A DNA stretch of 64,000 bases, taken from assembly GCA_944386565.1 (NCBI GenBank), contig CALXBO010000003.1:1-64000 (forward strand). The letters run 5' to 3'. Numbering within the stretch: position 1 is the stretch's first letter; each line of letters opens with the position of its first letter. A model generated the notes under the pieces. The model was not told the DNA's origin. It did no database searches and saw nothing but the letters and a program-made list of their open reading frames with translations. The position numbers and the translations under genes were made by a program. Source of the DNA: an uncultured Ruthenibacterium sp. GTDB taxonomy: Bacteria > Bacillota > Clostridia > Oscillospirales > Ruminococcaceae. Shown one piece after another: positions 57,196 through 64,000 of the stretch.

Positions 57196-57765
57196 TCAGC
57201 GGATGAAGTTCGTGCGCTTTTTCGGCGTCTCGGCCGCGGGCGGTTCCACGCCGGCCGCGCGCCCGGCCTCGATGCACTTCAGAAGCCATGCCATGTTGCG
57301 CCCGAGCACGCGCATGATCTGCAGGCCCTCTTCGTCCTGCTTCACCTCTTCGGGCGTGTTGCCGTGCACCATCGGCCAGTAGCACGAAGCGACGAGCGGC
57401 ATCTCGAAGTATTCGAAATACTTGTGCAGTACGTCGAGCGTGGCGGTCGTGCCCGCGCGGCGCGCGGATGCGACGGCTGCCGCAGGTTTGTGCGCGAGCG
57501 ACGTGCCCGCCTTCGCGGCGAACTTGTCGAGGAACGTGACGATCTCGCCCGACGGCGACGCCCAGTACACCGGGGAGCCCACCACGAGTCCGTCGGCGGT
57601 TTTCGTCGCCTCGGCGGCCGCGGCCACGGCTTCGTCCGACGGGTCGCCCGCAAAGAGGATCTCCGTCTCCACGCCCTCTTGCTCCAGAACCTGAGCCACT
57701 TCGCACAGCGCGGTGTATGTGCAGCCCTCTTTGCGCCGGCTTCCGTTCAAAAGGAGAACTTTCAT
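57196..57765 (-). CDS. Flavodoxin-family NAD(P)H-dependent FMN reductase
   Basis: A 189-residue flavodoxin-like oxidoreductase. The phosphate loop is LNGSRRKEGCTYTAL, and VVGSPVYWASPSGEI forms the flavin-contact block typical of this family. A short C-terminal extension (ETPKKRTNFIR) follows. The ATG at 57765 has AAAGGA about 12 bases upstream. It lies 22 bases after an Lrp regulator and may be controlled by it. Electron acceptor unknown. Confidence 0.85.
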   Translation of the reverse strand: MKVLLLNGSRRKEGCTYTALCEVAQVLEQEGVETEILFAGDPSDEAVAAAAEATKTADGLVVGSPVYWASPSGEIVTFLDKFAAKAGTSLAHKPAAAVASARRAGTTATLDVLHKYFEYFEMPLVASCYWPMVHGNTPEEVKQDEEGLQIMRVLGRNMAWLLKCIEAGRAAGVEPPAAETPKKRTNFIR

Positions 57766-57787
57766 TTTAAGAACACATCCTTTCCGA

Positions 57788-58216
57788 TTACCAGATCGCG
57801 TGCCGGTCCACCGGCGTCGACAGAATGATCTGTGTGCTCGTGTGCCCGAGCGACTGGAAGCGGTTGATGATCTCATCGAGCGCCACCATGTCCGAGCAGC
57901 TCACCTTCACGAGATAGCTGTACGCGCCCGTCACGTGGTAGCACTGGGCCACGTTCGCCAGTGTCTGCACGAGCGTCAGAAACGCCGACCGGTCGGACTG
58001 CGGCACGGTGATGCTGATGAGCGCGTCCACGTGCGCTTTTGTCAGAGCCTTGCCGGGAACGACCGTGTACCCCGCGATCACGCCGCCCTTTTCCATGCGC
58101 CGGATGCGCTCCGAAACGGCCGGCGAGGTGAGCGAAACGCGCGCCGAAATCTCCTTCACCGTCATGCGCGCATCCTTTTCGAGCAGGCGAAGGATCTGTC
58201 TGTCAATGTCATCCAT
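57788..58216 (-). CDS. Lrp/AsnC family transcriptional regulator
   Basis: A 142-residue regulator with an N-terminal HTH (DDIDRQILRLLEKDARMTVK and LTSPAVSERIRRME) and a C-terminal RAM ligand-binding domain (about 65-140). The ATG at 58216 follows GAAGGTG; a GTG at 58228 lies directly on the ribosome site and is less likely. It heads a minus-strand unit with the flavoprotein and probably senses an amino acid. Confidence 0.88.
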   Translation of the reverse strand: MDDIDRQILRLLEKDARMTVKEISARVSLTSPAVSERIRRMEKGGVIAGYTVVPGKALTKAHVDALISITVPQSDRSAFLTLVQTLANVAQCYHVTGAYSYLVKVSCSDMVALDEIINRFQSLGHTSTQIILSTPVDRHAIW

Positions 58217-58315
58217 ACGAAATGTCACCTTCTGAAAATTTGAATGTTTGAAAGCAATTTGACAGCTCCGCAGGCACTAAATAAATTGCGGAACCGCTTT
58301 TTTCAGTTTTTCTTT

Positions 58316-58344
58316 ATTATATTAAATAATGAGGGAAAAGTAAA
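58316..58344 (-). promoter_or_regulatory. Promoter of the Lrp-flavoprotein unit
   Basis: Minus-strand TTTACT (58344-58339), 17-base spacer, TATAAT (58321-58316), giving a leader of about 95 bases. Confidence 0.62.
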
Positions 58345-58487
58345 GAACAAAACACAGTAAAGAGGGCGCTCACAAACTTGACACAAACCCCGAAACATGC
58401 AAAAATGTAAGTGCTCTGAGGACACTTCTCCTCGTCGAGCCTGAAATTTTGACATCAACTTTCTTTATACTTTCCCACCCCTCTTAT

Positions 58488-58521
58488 GTAAAAAGGGCCG
58501 CGTTTCGCGGCCCTTTTTACG
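58488..58521 (-). terminator. hflX: Terminator of hflX (minus strand)
   Basis: GTAAAAAGGGCCGCG pairs perfectly with CGCGGCCCTTTTTAC across a TTT loop, with T runs on both strands. Confidence 0.9.
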
Positions 58522-58537
58522 TTGTCCGAAAATGGTT

Positions 58538-59785
58538 TCAGTCCGTCAGATACGGCGTGAAGAGGTGCAGGTCCGACGCCTTGACGATGCCCTCCACCAC
58601 GACGCCGTTTTCGGCGTATTCCTCGCGCAGCACCGTGCCGTTTTCGCGCATGTGCGCCGCGAGCGACAGCCTGTCGTACGGCAGCAGCACCGTGACGCGC
58701 CGCACGCGGGATGAGAGCATCTCGTCGAGCTTATTCAAAAGCGCGTCGATGCCGTAGCCCGTCGCGGCGCTCGTGCGCACGGCGGACGTGTCGAACGGCA
58801 GCGCGGCGGCCGCGAGGTCGCACTTGTTGTACACCGTCAGCGCGGGGATGTCCTCGCAGCCCAGCGACGCGAGCACCTCGTCCGTCACGGCGAGCTGCGA
58901 GGCGCTGTCCGGGTCGGACGCGTCGCACACGCGCACGATGATATCGGCGAAGGCGGCCTCCTCCAGCGTCGAGCGGAACGCGTCCACGAGGTGGTGCGGC
59001 AGGCGGCTCACAAAGCCGACCGTGTCCACCGCCACGCACGCGAGGCCCGAGGGAAGCGTCAGGCGGCGAGCCGTGGGGTCGAGCGTTGCAAACAGCATGT
59101 CGGCGGCCATCACGTCCGAGCCGCACAGGCGGTTCAGCAGACTCGACTTGCCCACGTTCGTGTAGCCCACGAGCGCGATGACCGGCACGCCGCTCTTCTG
59201 GCGGCTTCGGCGCGTCTCGGCGCGGCGGCGCTCCAGTTCCTCCAGCTTCTGCGACAGCGCCTCGATGCGCCGGCGCACATGGCGGCGGTCGTACTCGAGC
59301 TTCGACTCGCCCGCGCCGCGCCGCGCGCCCGCGCCGCCGCCACCGCCGCCGCCCTGGCGCGACAGGCTTTCGCCCAGCCCCGCAAGGCGCGGCAGGCGGT
59401 AGCGCAGCGTCGCCAGTTCCGTCTGCACGCGGCCCTCGCTCGTCACGGCGCGGTTTTTGAAAATTTCCAGAATGAGCATCGTGCGGTCGATGACCGGCAC
59501 TTCCAGAATGGCCTCCAGATTGCGGATCTGGCTGCCCGACAGCTCCGCGTCAAAAACGGCGGCCTCGGCGCCGAGGTTCAGGCACAGCATGCGCCCCTCG
59601 GCCAGCCGCCCCTCTCCGAGATACGTCGCCGCCTCGGGCACGGCGCGTTTTTGCACCAGTTCGCCCACGGCCTCCATGTTGTTCGCCTCGGCCAGCGCCG
59701 ACAGTTCCTCCATGCTCTTTTCCATGTCGTACTCCCCGAGGTCCAGCCCGAACAGCACGACGCGCACGCGTCCTTCCTCCGTCAT
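58538..59785 (-). CDS. hflX: Ribosome-associated GTPase HflX
   Basis: GTPase that rescues or splits stalled ribosomes, 415 residues. The N-terminal HflX domain includes AELSGSQIRNLEAILEVPVIDR and LGEGRL. A Gly-rich linker (RQGGGGGGGAGARRG) precedes the coiled coil (KLEELERRRAETRRSR). The G domain has GYTNVGKSSLLNRL (G1), DTVGFVSRLPHHLVDAF (G3 and switch II) and NKCD (G4). GAAAAAGGAG precedes the ATG. It is divergent from proBA. Confidence 0.94.
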   Translation of the reverse strand: MTEEGRVRVVLFGLDLGEYDMEKSMEELSALAEANNMEAVGELVQKRAVPEAATYLGEGRLAEGRMLCLNLGAEAAVFDAELSGSQIRNLEAILEVPVIDRTMLILEIFKNRAVTSEGRVQTELATLRYRLPRLAGLGESLSRQGGGGGGGAGARRGAGESKLEYDRRHVRRRIEALSQKLEELERRRAETRRSRQKSGVPVIALVGYTNVGKSSLLNRLCGSDVMAADMLFATLDPTARRLTLPSGLACVAVDTVGFVSRLPHHLVDAFRSTLEEAAFADIIVRVCDASDPDSASQLAVTDEVLASLGCEDIPALTVYNKCDLAAAALPFDTSAVRTSAATGYGIDALLNKLDEMLSSRVRRVTVLLPYDRLSLAAHMRENGTVLREEYAENGVVVEGIVKASDLHLFTPYLTD

Positions 59786-59841
59786 CCGTTTTCTCCTTTT
59801 TCACAGACCGCGCCGCGCGGCGCGGGAAATTTCACACTCCT

Positions 59842-59870
59842 ATCATAAAAAGACGGCGAAACCTTGTCAA
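59842..59870 (-). promoter_or_regulatory. hflX: Promoter of hflX
   Basis: Minus-strand TTGACA (59870-59865), 17-base spacer, TATGAT (59847-59842). It lies back to back with the proBA promoter. Confidence 0.8.
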
Positions 59871-59876
59871 CGCCTT

Positions 59877-59905
59877 TTGCTTTCCCCGCACAGATGTGGT
59901 ATAAT
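59877..59905 (+). promoter_or_regulatory. Promoter of proBA
   Basis: TTGCTT (59877-59882), 17-base spacer, TATAAT (59900-59905). Confidence 0.72.
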
Positions 59906-59944
59906 AAAAAGCCAGCACATCAAGGAAAGAGAGAGTCACCCGCT

Positions 59945-60718
59945 ATGCGTCTTGTCGTCAAGGTAGGAACTTCCACGCTGTCCCATCACACGGGCAACAT
60001 CAACATCATGCGTGTGGAAAAGCTGTGCCGCACGCTGTCGGACATCAAGAATGCGGGATACGAGGTGCTGCTCGTCAGCTCCGGCGCCATCGGCATGGGC
60101 GTGGGCAAGCTGCCGCTCACCGAGCGCCCGAAGGACATGGCCACCAAGCAGGCGGCCGCGGCCGTCGGCCAGTGCGAGCTGATGTACCGCTACGATAAGC
60201 TCTTCTCCGAATACAACCACACCGTGGCGCAGATCCTGCTCACGGGCGAGGACCTGCAGGACGATACGCGCCGCCGCAACATCGACGCGACGCTCGAGCG
60301 CCTGCTCGAACTCGGCGCGCTGCCCATCATCAACGAGAACGACACCGTCGCCACCGAGCAGATCGCCGTGGGCGACAACGACACGCTCTCGGCCATCGTC
60401 GCCGTGAACGTCCGGGCCGACCTGCTCGTCATCCTCACGGACATCGACGGCCTGTACGACTCCGACCCGCGCCGCAACCCGGATGCGAAGCTCATCCGCG
60501 AGTTGCACGCCATCACGCCGGACATCCTCGCCAAAGCGGGGGGCGCGGGCACGAGCCGCGGCACCGGCGGCATGGCCACCAAACTCACGGCCGCGCGCAT
60601 CTGCATGGACAGCGGCATCCCCGTCGTCATTGCCAACGGGCGCGACCCGCTGTGCCTGTACGACATCATGGAAGGGAAAAGCGTCGGCACGCGCTTCGTG
60701 CCGCCTGAAATGAGGTGA
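59945..60718 (+). CDS. proB: Glutamate 5-kinase (no PUA domain)
   Basis: First enzyme of proline synthesis, phosphorylating glutamate, 257 residues. The amino-acid-kinase domain shows [39 protein letters not shown]-like [12 protein letters not shown] and [12 protein letters not shown]. The C-terminal PUA domain of E. coli ProB is absent, as in many Firmicutes. The ATG at 59945 follows AAGGAAAGAGAGAG. It is followed at once by proA. Confidence 0.94.
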   Translation: MRLVVKVGTSTLSHHTGNINIMRVEKLCRTLSDIKNAGYEVLLVSSGAIGMGVGKLPLTERPKDMATKQAAAAVGQCELMYRYDKLFSEYNHTVAQILLTGEDLQDDTRRRNIDATLERLLELGALPIINENDTVATEQIAVGDNDTLSAIVAVNVRADLLVILTDIDGLYDSDPRRNPDAKLIRELHAITPDILAKAGGAGTSRGTGGMATKLTAARICMDSGIPVVIANGRDPLCLYDIMEGKSVGTRFVPPEMR

Positions 60719-60723
60719 ATCCC

Positions 60724-61959
60724 ATGACCACCAGCGAGATCCTCACACGCGCCAAAGAGGCAAAGAGCTTCGGCACCGCGCTGGACACCGGCGAGAAAAA
60801 CCGTCTGCTGCTCGCGATGGCGGACAGTCTTGAGGCGCACGCAGGCGATATCCTCGCCGCCAACGCCGAGGACGTCGCGCGCGCCGAGGGCGTCATCGCC
60901 CCGGTGATGATCGACCGCCTGCTGCTCACGCCGGAGCGCATCAGAGCCATGGCGGACGGCGTGCGCGCCGTCGCGGCTCTGCCCGATCCGGTGGGTGAGG
61001 TCGTCGAGGAGCGCACGCTCGAAAACGGCCTTGCGCTGCGCCGCGTGCGCGTGCCGATGGGCGTCATCGCCATCATCTACGAGAGCCGCCCCAACGTCAC
61101 GAGCGACGCCGCGGCGCTGTGCCTCAAAAGCGGCAGCGCGTGCGTGCTGCGCGGCGGCAAGGAGGCGTTCTGCTCGAACAACGCCGTCGTCGAAGCGCTG
61201 CGCGCGGCCCTGCGGGGCTGCGGCGCGCCCGAAGCGCTCGTCAGCCTCGTGCAGGACACGACGCGCGCCAGCTCCACCGAACTGATGGGCGCGCGCGGCC
61301 TTGTGGACCTGCTCATCCCGCGCGGCGGCGCGGGGCTCATCCGCGCGTGCGTCGAGAACGCGAAAGTGCCCTGCATCGAGACGGGCACGGGCATCTGCCA
61401 CGTGTATGTGGACAAATCCGCCGACCTCGCGATGGCCGAGCGCATCGTGTACAACGCCAAGACGAGCCGACCGTCGGTGTGCAACGCCGCCGAGGTGTGC
61501 CTTGTGCACAGGGACGTCGCGGCCGAATTTTTGCCGCGCATGAAGCGCGCGCTCGACGAAAAGCACGTCGAGCTGCGCCTGTGCCCGCGCGCCGCGGCCG
61601 TCATCGACGGCACGCCCGCCGGCCCGGACGACTTCGACACCGAATTCCTCGACTACATCCTCGCGGTGCGCGTCGTGGACAGCCTTGAGGATGCCGTCGC
61701 GCACATCGCGCGCCACTCCACCGGCCACTCCGAGGCCATCGTCACGTCGGACGAAGCGGCGGCCGCGAAGTTCACGCGCGCGGTCGATTCTGCGGCCGTG
61801 TACGTCAACGCGTCCACGCGCTTCACGGACGGCGGCGTGTTCGGCCTCGGCTGTGAAATGGGAATCTCCACGCAGAAGCTCCACGCGCGCGGCCCGATGG
61901 GCCTGCGCGAACTGACCAGCAGCAAATACATTCTCACCGGCACGGGTCAGGTGCGGTGA
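60724..61959 (+). CDS. proA: Gamma-glutamyl phosphate reductase
   Basis: Second enzyme of proline synthesis, reducing glutamyl phosphate to the semialdehyde, 411 residues. Aldehyde-dehydrogenase-like fold with [28 protein letters not shown], the catalytic Cys in [12 protein letters not shown] (about residue 225) and a C-terminal [20 protein letters not shown]. The ATG at 60724 follows GAGGTG, 5 bases after the proB stop; a GTG at 60715 overlaps the stop and is less likely. Confidence 0.95.
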   Translation: MTTSEILTRAKEAKSFGTALDTGEKNRLLLAMADSLEAHAGDILAANAEDVARAEGVIAPVMIDRLLLTPERIRAMADGVRAVAALPDPVGEVVEERTLENGLALRRVRVPMGVIAIIYESRPNVTSDAAALCLKSGSACVLRGGKEAFCSNNAVVEALRAALRGCGAPEALVSLVQDTTRASSTELMGARGLVDLLIPRGGAGLIRACVENAKVPCIETGTGICHVYVDKSADLAMAERIVYNAKTSRPSVCNAAEVCLVHRDVAAEFLPRMKRALDEKHVELRLCPRAAAVIDGTPAGPDDFDTEFLDYILAVRVVDSLEDAVAHIARHSTGHSEAIVTSDEAAAAKFTRAVDSAAVYVNASTRFTDGGVFGLGCEMGISTQKLHARGPMGLRELTSSKYILTGTGQVR

Positions 61960-61984
61960 GTCCCCGAAAAGGAGGAAACGACCA

Positions 61985-62794
61985 ATGGCAAAGACAAACG
62001 ACGCGATGGCTCAGCAGCGCGCTCTGCGCCGCCGCCGGCGCTCGAGACAGCTTCTCGGCGCGGTGGTGTGCCTGCTGGTCGTCATCGGCGCGGTGAGCGT
62101 CGTGACGACGGGTGCGGGCCTTGTGGCCAAAGCGTTTGACGACACCGACGAGAAGCTCGCCTACGAGCAGCGCCTGATGACGCTTGTCGGCTTCGACCCC
62201 GTCCCGTTCGACTCGCTCGACGAGGCCAACCAGAACACGCTGCTCTCGGCGCTCATCTGGGAGACGCTCGCGAACGTCGACAAGGACGCGCTCGAGCACG
62301 ACGACCTCGGCGCCCCGTACCTGCCGACGCTGGAGCTCGACAAGACGGCTGCGTCGCTCTACGGGCCGGACTACAAATTCACGTATGAGACCTTCGAGGA
62401 CCGCGGCCTGACGTACACCTACGACGAAGAGCGCAGCGCATTCCTCGTGCCCATCACCTCGGCCATCAGCGACTACTACCCGCAGGTGGAGAAGATCCGC
62501 CGCGAGGGCGACACGCAGCGCGTGACGGTGGGCTACCTCTCGCAGTACAACGAGGACGGCAGCCTCATCCTGAACACGTCCGAGATCACGCCCGTGAAGT
62601 ATTACGACTATATCTTCACCCGCAACGACGGAAACTATTACCTGTCCGCCATTGTATCGAGCGAGATGACGGCGTCTTCGTCCGCGGAGGACGCCGATTC
62701 CGCGGCATCCGTGCCGAACGCACAGGATCAGCTCATGGAGCAGCTCGCTCCGGAAACGGACTCTCAGGTATCCTCTGATTCTGCGGCGGAATAA
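61985..62794 (+). CDS. Membrane-anchored protein of unknown function
   Basis: A 269-residue protein with a basic N-terminus (RALRRRRRSRQ), one membrane helix at about residues 22-45, and an extracytoplasmic domain of about 200 residues rich in Asp/Tyr. It ends in a Ser/Ala/Glu-rich low-complexity tail. AAAGGAGG precedes the ATG, 25 bases after proA. I recognise no family. Location behind proBA may be chance co-transcription. Confidence 0.7.
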   Translation: MAKTNDAMAQQRALRRRRRSRQLLGAVVCLLVVIGAVSVVTTGAGLVAKAFDDTDEKLAYEQRLMTLVGFDPVPFDSLDEANQNTLLSALIWETLANVDKDALEHDDLGAPYLPTLELDKTAASLYGPDYKFTYETFEDRGLTYTYDEERSAFLVPITSAISDYYPQVEKIRREGDTQRVTVGYLSQYNEDGSLILNTSEITPVKYYDYIFTRNDGNYYLSAIVSSEMTASSSAEDADSAASVPNAQDQLMEQLAPETDSQVSSDSAAE

Positions 62795-62807
62795 CGCAAA
62801 AAACAAG

Positions 62808-62840
62808 CGCCGCCGGCGGGAACATCCCGCCGGCGGCGTC
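62808..62840. terminator. Terminator between convergent genes
   Basis: CGCCGCCGGCGGG pairs perfectly with CCCGCCGGCGGCG across AACAT, followed by TCCGTTTCTTC. On the minus strand the stem is followed by TTGTTTTTTGCG, which fits bioY termination. Confidence 0.8.
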
Positions 62841-62854
62841 CGTTTCTTCTGATG

Positions 62855-63388
62855 TTACAGTCCGGCTTTCGCCATCCGCGCGCTCAGCACCTTGCAGAAG
62901 CTGTACGCCGCCACGCCCTTCACGATGTCGGGCACGACGAACGGCGTCACGCACGCCGCAAGGCTCTGCGCCAGCGTGTACGGCATCACGGCCATGAACC
63001 ACGCCGTGCCGAGCGCGTAACACACCGCGAGCCCCGCGGCCATCCAGATGCCCGTGCGCACGGGATGCATCCCGCCGCGCGCGCCCAGCGCCGTGAGCAC
63101 CGCCGTGAACAGATAGCCGAAGATGTAGCCGCCCGTCGGCCCGAACAGCACGGCCGGGCCGCCCGAAAAGCCCGCGAACACCGGCACGCCGAAGCCGCCG
63201 AGCACGATGTACGCCGCCACGCTGCCCGCCGCGTACGGCACGGGCAGCAGAAGCCCCGTCAGATACGCGCCCAGCACCGCCAGGTTGAACGGCACCGGCC
63301 CGATGGACAGCTGCACCTGCGATAAGATCGCCATCAGCGCCGTCATCATCGCGGCCGCCGTCAGTTCGCGCGTTTTTCCTTGTCTCAT
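62855..63388 (-). CDS. bioY: Biotin transporter BioY (ECF S component)
   Basis: Membrane S component that binds biotin for an ECF transporter, 177 residues with about six helices. Family blocks are VPFNLAVLGAYLTGLLL, VLGGFGVPVFAGFSGGPAVLFGPTGGYIFGY and the C-terminal VPDIVKG. GGGGGGAT precedes the ATG, which overlaps the birA stop (ATGA). Pairing with BirA on one transcript supports biotin as substrate. Confidence 0.93.
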   Translation of the reverse strand: MRQGKTRELTAAAMMTALMAILSQVQLSIGPVPFNLAVLGAYLTGLLLPVPYAAGSVAAYIVLGGFGVPVFAGFSGGPAVLFGPTGGYIFGYLFTAVLTALGARGGMHPVRTGIWMAAGLAVCYALGTAWFMAVMPYTLAQSLAACVTPFVVPDIVKGVAAYSFCKVLSARMAKAGL

Positions 63389-64000
63389 GAGAAATCCCCC
63401 CGGATGCTGATTTCCCCGAACGAGAGCTCTTCCGTCTCTCCCGAGGGCAGCCGCACGATCAGATGCCCTTCGTCGGTGATGGACTCGGCGTGCGCGGGGT
63501 GCTGCACGCCGTTCTGGATCACAATGACGTCCCGCCCCGGAACGATGTTCCGCGCGCGGTACTCCTCCATGAACGCCGGGCCGGAGAGCTCCCCGCACAG
63601 CGAGAACAGCTCGTTTGCCACTGCCGCCGCGATCGCGCAGCGCGGCACCGGCTCGCCCTCGTCGAAGATCGCCCCGGCGATGTCCCGGATCTCCGGCGCA
63701 AAGCCGCCTTCCGGCTCGCGCAGGTTCAGCCCGATGCCCACGACGATGAAATCCACGCCGCCCGTCTCCATGTCGGCGCTCGCCTCGGTGAGGATGCCCA
63801 CGCACTTGCGCCCGGCGCGGTACACGTCGTTCACCCATTTGATGACGAGATGCTTGCCGCACTCGGACTCCAGCGCCCGGCACACCGCCACGGCGGCGGC
63901 GCTCGTGATGCGCGCCGCGTCGCCCATCGGCAGCGCGCTGCGCACCACCATCGTCAGGTACAGCCCCGTCCCGTGCGGCGACACGAAGCTGCGCCCGCGC
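63385..64000 (-). CDS. birA: Biotin-[acetyl-CoA-carboxylase] ligase, 5' partial
   Basis: Enzyme that attaches biotin to carboxylase carrier proteins. About 205 C-terminal residues are in the window; the N-terminus lies beyond the right edge, so a DNA-binding domain cannot be judged. Motifs are RGRSFVSPHGTGLYL, HLVIKWVNDVYRAGRKCVGILTE and VVGIGLNL. The C-terminal SH3-like domain (VIQNGVQHPAHAESITDEGHLIVRL) is present. The frame is open to base 64000. Its stop overlaps bioY. Confidence 0.92.
   Translation of the reverse strand, partial: RGRSFVSPHGTGLYLTMVVRSALPMGDAARITSAAAVAVCRALESECGKHLVIKWVNDVYRAGRKCVGILTEASADMETGGVDFIVVGIGLNLREPEGGFAPEIRDIAGAIFDEGEPVPRCAIAAAVANELFSLCGELSGPAFMEEYRARNIVPGRDVIVIQNGVQHPAHAESITDEGHLIVRLPSGETEELSFGEISIRGDFS

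Larger units (their letters stand above)
58217..58537. other. Intergenic region between the Lrp gene and hflX
   Basis: This 321-base AT-richer stretch holds the minus-strand Lrp promoter (58316-58344) and the hflX terminator (58488-58521). The part between them (about 58345-58487) contains no frame or RNA signature I can support. Confidence 0.6.

Overview
The window is about 64 kb of GC-rich DNA (above 60 % by eye), densely coding, with GGAGG-type ribosome binding sites, TTGACA/TATAAT promoters, a T-box leader and a trimeric [FeFe] hydrogenase. This points to an anaerobic Clostridia member, most likely a high-GC gut Oscillospirales (Ruminococcaceae/Oscillospiraceae type). Nothing here allows a species call. 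No tRNA, rRNA, CRISPR array, transposase or phage gene was found. The first ~77 bases are AT-rich and do not fit the gene that follows, so the left edge may be a contig end or rearrangement.

Layout. 0-11 kb: a peptide-uptake operon (binding protein, two permeases, two ATPases) with three M24 and one M42 metallopeptidases and an EamA carrier. 11-14.5 kb: two small drug-resistance-like units, MarR + a deleted FUSC-type gene and PadR + a flavoprotein/hydrolase chimera. 14.7-18 kb: a large secreted SLH/Big2/carboxypeptidase-regulatory-like protein of lower GC. 18.3-20.9 kb (minus): pyruvate phosphate dikinase. 21-26.5 kb: acetyltransferase-only GlmU, pth, a membrane protein and mfd, the usual Firmicutes order. 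26.6-28.8 kb: a two-component system. 29-30.4 kb: a cysteine-repeat surface protein. 30.4-33.1 kb: metNIQ behind a methionine T-box. 33.2-36.8 kb (minus): zinc ribbon, PHP, DRTGG, HydS-like hydrogenase, ATPase and DRTGG genes, divergent from 37-42 kb hydC-ATPase-ferredoxin-hydB-hydA. 42-44.3 kb: a cytidylate-kinase-like gene, an ECF S component and a deleted MATE gene. 44.4-49.3 kb: ATP-grasp ligase, aspartate racemase, asparagine synthase and M50 protease. 49.4-51.3 kb: metG. 51.6-54.9 kb (minus): an RHH protein and clpB. 55-58.2 kb: a membrane protein, gluQRS, a flavoprotein and an Lrp regulator. 58.5-62.8 kb: hflX, proBA and a membrane-anchored protein. 62.8-64 kb (minus): bioY-birA, the latter cut by the right edge.

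How the genes work together. The peptide operon imports oligopeptides and degrades them, including proline-containing ones, which suits amino-acid fermentation. Reduced carriers from that fermentation would be re-oxidised by the HydABC hydrogenase. A sensory-type hydrogenase with phosphotransfer-like partners is encoded divergently, and a Rex-like box sits at the hydABC promoter. PpdK links pyruvate and PEP. The racemase-ligase-asparagine synthase trio resembles the D-Asp/D-Asn peptidoglycan bridge pathway of lactic acid bacteria and is the most interesting metabolic proposal here.

Unexplained structure. Three genes look like products of internal deletions (11632-12143, 12842-14476, 43564-44235). 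A palindromic intergenic repeat family occurs at about 33.2 and 51.4 kb. Several palindromes overlap promoters of regulator and membrane-protein genes.
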